Shown: positions 53,592-61,990 of the stretch, piece by piece | How positions within the stretch are numbered: position 1 is the stretch's first letter | How the letters are laid out: every line of letters starts with the position of its first letter | Assembly: GCA_012103535.1 (NCBI GenBank) | Contig: WLWQ01000001.1 | Location: 1,556,280 to 1,620,279, forward strand | Direction: 5' to 3' | DNA: 64,000 nt | Origin: Pseudomonadales bacterium | GTDB lineage: Bacteria > Pseudomonadota > Gammaproteobacteria > Pseudomonadales > Pseudohongiellaceae | Position numbers and translations under genes: made by a program | The notes under the pieces: generated by a model | Told to the model about the DNA's origin: nothing | Seen by the model: only the letters and a program-made list of their open reading frames with translations | Databases searched by the model: none

Positions 53592-56056
53592 TTACAACGC
53601 TTCACTCATTTTAGTGGCCAACTCGATTACCCTGAATGGCTTGCCAATGCTGGTCAATTCGCTTTCTTTCAATAAATCAGTTTTACCTGTCATCAATACC
53701 ACAGGAATTTCAGGTTTTACGGCGTGAATTTCAGCAGCAAGCTGTGTTCCTGTCATATTCGGCATGGTTAAGTTAAGTCAGTTAGTATAGCTTCAAAAAT
53801 GTCTGGGGATGACTTGACTGTATCCAGCGCCTCTAAAGGACAGGATTTCATTGTGACCTCATAACCAAGTTTACCTAACATATACCCTACGGCGTCTAAC
53901 ACTAGCTCATCATCATCGACTAGCAGTACTTGCTCTCCGTTTCCTCTTGGAAATTGCTGGCGCTCAACTTCGTTGATTTTCGCTGCTGTAGCTGGAAGCT
54001 GTGGAAAAAACAGTTCTATTTGCGTGCCTTTTCCTACGGAACTGGTAACTCTTATAGCTCCGTCGTGAGTTTTCACAATGCCGTGGACAGACGCCAAGCC
54101 CAATCCTGTTCCTTTACCGGAAGGCTTGCTGGTGTAATAAGGATCAAACATGTGCTTTTGCTGATCCAGCGTCATTCCGGTTCCATCGTCCTTAACTAAC
54201 ACTCTTGAATGCCTACCCAACTTAAGATCTGGCAAACTGCTTGCATCGGCAATGGTAACCTCATAAGTATCGAGTATTATTTCCAGAATTCCTCTTTCAT
54301 CCACCATCGCGTCCGACGCGTTAGTACCAAGATTAAGAATGATTTGTTGAATCTGAGTCTGGTCCCCCAGAATAGTTTGCTCTGATGCGAGATCGGAGCG
54401 AATTTCGATTGTTGTTGGCAGCAAACTTCTAAGAAACGTTAGTCCTTCATTTACTTCAATTGCAAGATCGATAGATTCTTTGCTGCCTTCGTTTTGGCGA
54501 CTGAATACAAGGATACGCTGCACGAGATCTTGGGCTCGTCGGGCAGCACTATTAATAGCATCAAGAAGTCCGTGGGAATTCGGATCGACATCTTTTCGTA
54601 ATAAATCCGTGAAACCAAGGATTGGCACTAAAAGATTATTGAAGTCATGCGCAATTCCACCGGCCATGGTTCCCAATGCAGATAATTTTTCACCATGGCG
54701 TAGTTTCTGCTCTAACGCTTCTTCATGACTAATATCGCGGCCAGTTGCTACATAACCATCTGTTGCTGACTCGCCTTGAATCGGCGTAATAGTCATGGCA
54801 ACGTGTATTTCATTTGTGCCGGGAACATCGAGGAAAATTTTCCCTCGCCACACCTCCCCTGCTTTTAGATTAGAAAGAGCGCTATACAGCACTTTTTTGT
54901 TTTCATTTATTGCCAGGTCGACGAAAGGCTTGCCGAGGACATCGATAGCAGCATTCAGTCTAAAAAAAGCAAGATTCGAATACTCGACGTTACCTTCCTT
55001 ATTTATAATCAGCACATATTCTGCAGACTGTTCAACTGCAGTCGCCAGGCGATAGTTTTCAGCCTCGACTTTTTGTCTTTCATGTAACTCAGATTCAAGT
55101 GCAAGAGTTCTGCGTGCAACTTGCCGCTTTAGCGAATACACCCAGACTAGCGACCCAAACGCGAACAGCATTCCAATGACTAAAAGCAAACTTAGCCATC
55201 CCAACAACTGATTTGCCGATTCTGCATTAAAGTCACTTATACTTATCCAACGCTCGAAAATTTCAGCATGTTCTTCAGGGGTAATTGTATTTATGCCAAC
55301 AGTTAGAATTGCGTTTAGTTCTGGCCAATCACTGCGCGAGCCGATTGATTGATCATCAGCATAGGAATAATCGCCGACTACTTGTAAATTGGTTATGTTT
55401 TCTTGTTGGACGTAATAGGACACCACGCCCAAATCGGCTATTAACGCATCAATATTTGCTATAGAAAGAGCTCGCATTGCCATGAGCTCGCTGGGGTAGG
55501 CGATAATCTCTGCATCTGGAATATCTTCTTCAATGCCATTACCAAGTACGTAACCTTCTACGTAGCCCACTCTGAGACCGTTTAAGCTGCTCACATCTTC
55601 AAAATCTATTCCGTTAGCCCGCATAAAAATGCGATCAAAAATATTGAAAAAGAGTGGTGTGAAATTCAGATAAGCACTACGAACAGGATCGTCTACCAGA
55701 AACGGCACAATGTCGATTTCTCGATCTCTAGCCGCGTCAAGAATGTCTGCGAAATTTTCATATTCGACAGTAAGAAATGTTATGTCTAAGCGATCCGACA
55801 AGAGTTCAAAGTAATCCCCTGCCATTCCCTGAATTTGTCCTCCTTCTGAGAATACATAGGGTCGATAGCCGGAATCAGTTCCAACCCGAAATACACCACC
55901 GCGCTCGTCTACCCAAGCGCGCAAATCAGGATTTAAGAGATCGCCAACTTCAGAATCTTGTGCCAGTGACAAAGAAAACACCGAAGCGCTGAGCAATAGA
56001 AAAAGCACACGAATCATGATCGACGGGACTCGAGAGTATGCGACTGCGTTACCCAT
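53592..56056 (-). pseudogene. BvgS/EvgS-like hybrid histidine kinase frameshifted by a 5-bp tandem duplication in its receiver
   Basis: Main frame 56056-53768 (762 residues); ATG 56017 before MIRVLFLLLSASVFSLSLA is an alternative start. It has a signal peptide, a solute-binding-type periplasmic sensor (about 40-270: FRVGTDSGYRPYVFSEGGQI), a membrane helix, PAS, HisKA (GGIAHDFNNLLVPILGF), HATPase (GKGTGLGLASVHGIV) and the start of a receiver ending AILTDLT. A duplicated TTAAC (plus-strand GTTAA GTTAA, 53767-53776) shifts the frame there. Removing one copy gives AILTDLTMPNMTGTQLAAEI, then VVLMTGKTD and IGKPFRVIELATKMSEAL to TAA 53592. The receiver is broken right after its phosphoacceptor Asp, so phosphorelay should fail while kinase activity may remain. 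Confidence 0.88.
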
Positions 56057-56233
56057 AGGAATTGACTGACTGAAAGCTGAGTTTTCTTTTGATTTAGTCT
56101 AGTCAACAATTTCGCATATAGCCAATTTGACTAAGAAATTAAGCAATACTAGTGCTTAACGCTATAACGCCTAAAATATGGGGACTTTAGAGCACTTTTT
56201 TGAAGAGAATTCTAGGGATTGTAGGGAAAACAC

Positions 56234-58183
56234 CTAATCAAGAGAGAGCTGGGATTCCAAAAATTCCGCCTGGCGTCGGTAGTAGAAGAGCCGATTCGAC
56301 ATCTTTCTCCAGCCATGACCCTCATCTGGTATTAGGATAAATGGCGCCTCAACGCCGTTGTCTCGCAGTGCGCTAACCATGGTTTCAGTTTCCGCGATAT
56401 CGATGCGTGGATCCATAACACCATGGGAATAGAGTACTGGTACGTCAATGAGACCGGCCTGGCGAATAGGCGAATTTACTTCATAGAAGCTACGCCATTC
56501 TGGTAATCGAATATCACCGTACTCGATGCGATCGGAAGCTTTTAATGCAGGCGAAGCGATTTCCAACGCTGTTATCCAGTCAGCAACCCCATAGCGTGAA
56601 ACACCCGCCTTAAAATAGCCGGGATAGGCAGCGAGGACTGCGTTTACCATATAGCCACCATATGATCCGCCAGAAACCGCAGCTCGATCTGGATCCACCC
56701 TGCCATCATCTCGAAAAAAATCGAGCATATCTATCAAATCGCGAACACTATCGAGACGCTTGGTACGATCATCTAAAGTGACATAAGTGCGACCGAAACC
56801 GATTGAGCCTCTTACATTCGGTTCGAATACCGCCACCCCGCGATCAACATGGTATTGAACCACAGCATCGAAATTTGCAACGGACTGCCCGGTCGGTCCT
56901 CCATGGACTTCAAATACCACAGGGGGAGCTTCACTATCGATTCTTGAAGCGCTATCAGGTAAGTAAAGTAATCCCTGTAGCTCTACGCCATCTCTTGCGG
57001 TGATGCGAATACTTTCCGGCCGCACTAAACGATCTGGATCCAATCCCGCTAAGTTAGATTTAAAATTCTGCGTCAATTGGCCTGAAGCTAAATCCCAGGA
57101 ATGGATGTCTCCTGGCGTGCGCCACCCGTTAGTAGTTATAACCAGGCGATTGCTCTTTTTTGAACAACTCAGGGTGTAGATTCCCTCCGGGAGACTCGGC
57201 GCTTGCAAGTCACTGCCGCTTGATAGATTTCTAATTTTTAGCCTATGAAAACCATCTACATTTTCTGTCCAGGCTAAATAATTAGCATTTTCCCCACATA
57301 GCTGAACTCGCGCCATGTCATGACTAGTAGACGCAATATTGATAAATCTTTTTGTATTTAGGTCATAGCGAGTTAGCGCAGTAAATTCTCGATCCAAATT
57401 TGTAGCAAGGTAAAAACTACTACTATCGTTGGTCCAGGCGAAGCCACCATCGGTATGATTTGCCCGGGGATCTGGTGCGGAGATCGTGGTGAGTTCGCCT
57501 GACGATGTATCGAGTAGAAAAAGATTGTCCGAATCTTCTCCGACAGTTTCGCTAACAATTAAGTGTTTTCCGTCTGGAGAAAGTGAGCGAACAAAATAGC
57601 CAAATGTTCCTTCAAAAATTAGCTCAGTCTCACTGGTCGCTAAATCTGCCCGGTAAATATCGTAGTCGAGTCCGTTTCTTTCGGTGGAAGCAAAATAGAT
57701 TGTGCGACCATCTTTAGAAAAATCCCCAAAAGATCTGAAGCCACCAGATATCGGAGGTAAAACTATCCTTTCGTTGCTTCCATTCGCATCAATAAGGGCA
57801 TAGGATTCTTGCTCGTTGCCATCGTTGTCAGCACCATAAAGAAGTTGTCGACTATCTGGAGTCCAGCGGAAAAATCGAATTCCGTTACCGAAAGTTAACT
57901 GTTGCATCTGACCCCCCTGAATCGGTACAACCCAGAGCTGAGGTGCGCCGGTAACTGAGTATCTATAGGCGATCTTACTTCCGTCCGGTGACAATTGAGC
58001 AGCCTGGGCGCCAATCGCAGATAAATAGCGCCCTATGTCAGCGGGATCATCTCCAGCTTGACCGACTGCAATCGATTCATTTTCAGGAGAAATATAGGAA
58101 AGTTGAGATAGAGGATCCTGCGCGGAAGACTGTGCTATCCACAGTGAGCAAAAAATTGAAAAGATTAAAGGCAATGTCTTCAC
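56234..58183 (-). CDS. S9-family prolyl oligopeptidase, secreted
   Basis: I choose GTG 58183 because GAGGA lies 7 bases upstream and a signal peptide follows (VKTLPLIFSIFCSLWIAQSS-AQ); the frame is open to 58243. The 649-residue protein has an N-terminal beta-propeller of PD40 repeats (QLSPDGSKIAYRYS, FFRWTPDSRQLLYGAD, FSKDGRTIYFAST) and a C-terminal alpha/beta hydrolase with EVHGGPTGQ, the nucleophile in VSGGSYGGYMVNAVLAAYP, Asp in GVMDPRIDIAE and His in DEGHGWRK. It should cleave oligopeptides in the periplasm. It is separated from the TonB receptor gene by a divergent 320-bp region, and a functional link is possible. Confidence 0.9.
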   Translation of the reverse strand: MKTLPLIFSIFCSLWIAQSSAQDPLSQLSYISPENESIAVGQAGDDPADIGRYLSAIGAQAAQLSPDGSKIAYRYSVTGAPQLWVVPIQGGQMQQLTFGNGIRFFRWTPDSRQLLYGADNDGNEQESYALIDANGSNERIVLPPISGGFRSFGDFSKDGRTIYFASTERNGLDYDIYRADLATSETELIFEGTFGYFVRSLSPDGKHLIVSETVGEDSDNLFLLDTSSGELTTISAPDPRANHTDGGFAWTNDSSSFYLATNLDREFTALTRYDLNTKRFINIASTSHDMARVQLCGENANYLAWTENVDGFHRLKIRNLSSGSDLQAPSLPEGIYTLSCSKKSNRLVITTNGWRTPGDIHSWDLASGQLTQNFKSNLAGLDPDRLVRPESIRITARDGVELQGLLYLPDSASRIDSEAPPVVFEVHGGPTGQSVANFDAVVQYHVDRGVAVFEPNVRGSIGFGRTYVTLDDRTKRLDSVRDLIDMLDFFRDDGRVDPDRAAVSGGSYGGYMVNAVLAAYPGYFKAGVSRYGVADWITALEIASPALKASDRIEYGDIRLPEWRSFYEVNSPIRQAGLIDVPVLYSHGVMDPRIDIAETETMVSALRDNGVEAPFILIPDEGHGWRKMSNRLFYYRRQAEFLESQLSLD

Positions 58184-58243
58184 GGCGTGGTCCTCATGCT
58201 TCGATACTTGATCCAGGATGGTGCAATTGCACAGCAGATGCAC

Positions 58244-58489
58244 TAATTATGCTTCAGCTTAAAGAATTAACAAGCGAACTTGGCGCTAAAACTAAATTCT
58301 GTAGCGCTTAACTCCAGCAGAATAATCTGTCCCCAGTATGCCCTGCAGCCGCACTAAATTTGAAAATAGTGCTTTCTGCTTGTGAAAGGTGAGATTGAGA
58401 CCTGAGAGGTTCTCCTACATATCGGTCGCAAAGGCGGCAAAATCGCTCATATAGCCTGTATTTTCGGCTTATTTGGGCAGGTATCGAGT
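58244..58489. other. Non-coding divergent region
   Basis: Between the S9 peptidase start and the TonB receptor promoter I see no credible gene. The open frames on both strands are short, without ribosome-binding sites or protein-like composition. It presumably holds the peptidase promoter and regulatory sites for both genes, but none stands out. Confidence 0.45.
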
Positions 58490-58517
58490 TTGCATACACC
58501 TAGGTAGCACTTATAAT
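58490..58517 (+). promoter_or_regulatory. Sigma-70-type promoter of the TonB receptor gene
   Basis: TTGCAT (58490-58495) and a perfect TATAAT (58512-58517) with 16 bases between them lie about 60 bp before the ATG at 58580. Confidence 0.6.
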
Positions 58518-58579
58518 GCTGCTCATATCGCGGATATGCCGTGATTTAGTCAAAACAACCTTATTAAATGGGGACCCAC

Positions 58580-61500
58580 ATGAAGACTAAAAACCTCCGC
58601 CACCCAATACACGGTGGTGCTGTAGTCCTTTTGGCGGCAAGTACGCTTCCAATCACGGGCCAAGTCGTTGCTCAAGACGATTTGATTGAAGAGGTAATTG
58701 TTACTGGTTCTAGAATATCAAGGGATTCTAATTTAACCGGAGCTTTACCCGTTCAATCTCTAAACGCGGACGATATTCGTATGTCCGGCGAATTTTCCAT
58801 TTCTGATGTCGTCAATGACATCCCTGCATTATTAAATTCAATTACATCTGAACAGTCTATCGATGCCCCTGCTGGATTCGATGACGGTGCTAATGTATTG
58901 AACTTACGCGGACTTGGAAGTGCAAGAACATTAGTTCTCGTAGATGGCCGACGTCATGTTGGCGGTTTACAAGGATCTTCTTCTGTAGATGTTGGTTCTA
59001 TTCCTATGCCATTGGTAGAGCGCGTTGAAGTGCTTACTGGTGGCGCTTCAGCCGTTTATGGTGCTGACGCGGTTACAGGTGTAGTTAACTTCATTCTAAA
59101 AGATGACTTTGAAGGCATCGAAGTCGATGCTAACTACGGTTTATCCGGAGACGGCGATGGCGAGCAAAGCTCATTGTCTATTGTATTCGGTGAAAACTTC
59201 GATAACGGCCGCGGTAACGTCACTGTTGCAGTGGACGTAAGAAATGATGATGGCCTCCGCATGGGAGAGCGTTCCAACGGCGGACTCATTGGTTCTGCCC
59301 GCGACTGGACAAATCCAGATCGTCGCTTTCAACAAGGCGAAATTGGCTCCTCAACTCCTAACTTTGCGCAGTTCTATAACTATGCAAATACAGGACTGAC
59401 CAATTTCGGTTTGGCGATTCCTACTGCTGACGGTTTTATAGCAGACTATACCGATACTTTCGGTGCTGCTCCTTCGTTAACAGCGGCGGAAACTGCACTT
59501 ATAAATCGTGCAGGTGGCGCACCGCAGCGTGCAGTGCTTCCCGGACGAACTTTTCCGTTCACTTCAGGATACGGCATGATCATTCCAGGGAATGGCTACA
59601 CGTTTGCTGGATTTGACCCTGAAGTTCCAATCGATCTTAACGGCAATGGCACACCTGACTGCCTGGACTCATGGACCGGATATAACGCTGTGTTCGGTGC
59701 AGCATCTTTTGGTGTAATCGGTGGCTGTTGGAATGTTGGGCAAGATGGCTCATATTCTGTTGTCCAAGATGGCCTTGTTAGTAGCGCCACTCAAGGATTC
59801 GGAGGCGATTCATTTAACGTTTATTCCAATGATGCTTTCGACATTCTGCTGCCTGACGAGAAGCTAACAGTTAATCTATTGTCTCACTATGACCTGACTG
59901 ATCAGACAACTTTGTTTGGTGAATTTAAGTATGTGACTCAGGAAACAGATACCGATGCGCGACCTGGTACTTTTTGGGATCTAATTCCCGGCTTTTCTGA
60001 TAATCCCTATCTACCAACATTTATTCAGGATGTTGCAGATGCAACTGGAGCCGTTCATATTACGTTGGACCCTCTCCTGTTCAATACAACTCGTACTACT
60101 GAAAGGGACACTTATCGCCTGGTAGGAGGCTTGGAAGGCGAGCTGGACAATGGCTGGAACTGGGAAATCAGTGCCAATTATGGTCGCTATGAACAGGAAA
60201 TCAACCGAACCGGGCAGGTCATAAATGACCGTTGGTACGCTGCGACTGATGCAGTAACTGATCCGGCAACTGGTCAACCAGCCTGTCGAGCCGATGTAGA
60301 TCCCAGCGCTCCTGCTATCGATAATCCCTTTTCAATTCCCGCTTATGATCCTGGCTACTTCTCCTTTACGCCAGGAGCAGGTCAGTGTGTGCCTCTAAAT
60401 ATTTGGGCAGGACAGCCTGGAGTTTCTCCCGATGCTGCAGCCTGGGTAACAACCAATACCTGGGATGAACTGGAAATCGAACAGACTGTCTTCGCTGCCT
60501 CCTTAACTGGTGACACCGAAGATTTTGTCAGCCTTCCTGGCGGACCTATCGGATTTGCTACTGGTATCGAATGGCGTGAAGAAGAGTCCACAGCAAGATT
60601 TGACCCACTTCAGTTAGGCGTGATTCCTGCCGGATCTCCATTTCCTGCTGGAACCTTACTGGAAGAACATTCTGCAAACTCTAACTTAGTTTTCCGACCG
60701 CAACTGTCGAATAAGAACGAAAGTGGTTCCTACGATACAACTGACATCTTCGTGGAAGTATCGTTGCCACTTATTTCTGATGCTCCATTTGCTAGAGAGC
60801 TAACGCTTGATGGTGCGGGTCGTTGGTCGGATTACTCAACAATTGGTAGCACAACCTCCTGGAAGGGTAACCTTGTTTGGGCACCAGTTAGCGACATAGC
60901 TTTTCGCGGTAGTGTTTCACAGGCGGTACGCGCACCAAATATCACAGAGTTGTTCGGTCCTGAAGTAGGCGCGACATTTCGACCTGCTGATCCTTGTGAT
61001 GCTGCACAGATCAATGCCATAGCGACAGGCGATCCAACATTAGCTGCAAACTATCAAGCGAACTGTGTGGCTGATTTCCAATCCTTCGGCCTGGATCCAT
61101 TCGACGCAAATGGCGTTTATAACTTCGCCGATCCGTTGACAGCTTCCTTTGGAGGTACTGCTGGTGGTAACCGTAACCTGACAGAAGAAACGGCTGACAC
61201 TACCACTTATGGTTTTGTGTTCCAGCCTGAATTTCTGGATGGTTTCAGTTTCACTGTCGACTACTGGGAAATCGAAATTGATAATGCGATCTCTGCAGTA
61301 ACTGGCCAGGATATTGCTGATGGCTGTTATCAAGGCGCAGCGTTAAACAGTAACTTCTGCTCGCTACTCACTAGAAACCAGGATCCAAATTCCGCGCAAT
61401 TCGGCGGATTTAATTTCCTTCAATCAACAGATATCAACTTTGCCAAGTTGGAAACCAGCGGTGTTGACGTGGCAGTGAGTTATGATTTCGTGGTTGGAGC

Positions 61501-61924
61501 ACACAACTTCGGAGTTTCTGTGCAAGGTACAGACGTGAATGAACTGGATTTCTTCACTAATCCTTCGGACTTAAATGAAGTTAATCCTGAACTCGGCGAA
61601 GTACTTCGACCAGAACGAGCGGGTAATGTCTTTCTAAGCTGGGACTACGGTGACGTGAGCGTTGCTTTCCAGTCACAATACTTAGACGAAATGTTACTCA
61701 GCTTTGTTGAAATAGAAACTGCGGAAACACTGTACGGTGATGCGGTATTCATGGATGAAACCTGGATTCATGATATTAGCGCCAGCTATATCTACAATGA
61801 GGAAATCACAATATACGGTGGCATTAGGAACTTGAGTGAGGAAGATCCGTTCTCAACGGATAACGCCTTCCCTGCGAGTCCTCGTGGACGTATGTTCTTC
61901 TTAGGCGGAACTTACAGATTGTAA
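58580..61924 (+). CDS. TonB-dependent receptor (large, Oar/CirA-like)
   Basis: The start at 58580 (1114 residues) has a tggggac sequence upstream and a signal peptide (HGGAVVLLAASTLPITGQVV-AQ). The TonB box is followed by EEVIVTGSRISRDS, the plug motifs LRGLGSARTLVLVDGRRHVG and VERVEVLTGGASAVYGADAV, and a C-terminal barrel ending GRMFFLGGTYRL with the terminal aromatic/Leu pattern. Late segments such as VRAPNITELFGPEVG and NLTEETADTTTYGFVFQPEF are typical of receptors with long extracellular loops. It should import a large or scarce solute across the outer membrane using TonB energy. The adjacent divergent S9 peptidase suggests peptide-related substrates, which is inference only. Confidence 0.9.
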   Translation: MKTKNLRHPIHGGAVVLLAASTLPITGQVVAQDDLIEEVIVTGSRISRDSNLTGALPVQSLNADDIRMSGEFSISDVVNDIPALLNSITSEQSIDAPAGFDDGANVLNLRGLGSARTLVLVDGRRHVGGLQGSSSVDVGSIPMPLVERVEVLTGGASAVYGADAVTGVVNFILKDDFEGIEVDANYGLSGDGDGEQSSLSIVFGENFDNGRGNVTVAVDVRNDDGLRMGERSNGGLIGSARDWTNPDRRFQQGEIGSSTPNFAQFYNYANTGLTNFGLAIPTADGFIADYTDTFGAAPSLTAAETALINRAGGAPQRAVLPGRTFPFTSGYGMIIPGNGYTFAGFDPEVPIDLNGNGTPDCLDSWTGYNAVFGAASFGVIGGCWNVGQDGSYSVVQDGLVSSATQGFGGDSFNVYSNDAFDILLPDEKLTVNLLSHYDLTDQTTLFGEFKYVTQETDTDARPGTFWDLIPGFSDNPYLPTFIQDVADATGAVHITLDPLLFNTTRTTERDTYRLVGGLEGELDNGWNWEISANYGRYEQEINRTGQVINDRWYAATDAVTDPATGQPACRADVDPSAPAIDNPFSIPAYDPGYFSFTPGAGQCVPLNIWAGQPGVSPDAAAWVTTNTWDELEIEQTVFAASLTGDTEDFVSLPGGPIGFATGIEWREEESTARFDPLQLGVIPAGSPFPAGTLLEEHSANSNLVFRPQLSNKNESGSYDTTDIFVEVSLPLISDAPFARELTLDGAGRWSDYSTIGSTTSWKGNLVWAPVSDIAFRGSVSQAVRAPNITELFGPEVGATFRPADPCDAAQINAIATGDPTLAANYQANCVADFQSFGLDPFDANGVYNFADPLTASFGGTAGGNRNLTEETADTTTYGFVFQPEFLDGFSFTVDYWEIEIDNAISAVTGQDIADGCYQGAALNSNFCSLLTRNQDPNSAQFGGFNFLQSTDINFAKLETSGVDVAVSYDFVVGAHNFGVSVQGTDVNELDFFTNPSDLNEVNPELGEVLRPERAGNVFLSWDYGDVSVAFQSQYLDEMLLSFVEIETAETLYGDAVFMDETWIHDISASYIYNEEITIYGGIRNLSEEDPFSTDNAFPASPRGRMFFLGGTYRL

Positions 61925-61945
61925 GTTTTCGAAGTTCTAAAAAAA

Positions 61946-61961
61946 GCCCACTTAGGTGGGC
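61946..61961. terminator. Bidirectional terminator between the TonB receptor and the convergent kinase
   Basis: A GCCCAC-TTAG-GTGGGC hairpin is flanked by an A run on the left and a T run on the right, so it works as an intrinsic terminator in both directions. It serves both converging genes. Confidence 0.85.
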
Positions 61962-61990
61962 TTTTTTTTGCATTAAATTCTTACAGAGAT

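Noticed and set aside
57988..58499. Genes in the region between the S9 peptidase and the TonB receptor
   Set aside because: Frames on both strands are short, overlap the peptidase or promoter, and have no ribosome-binding sites.
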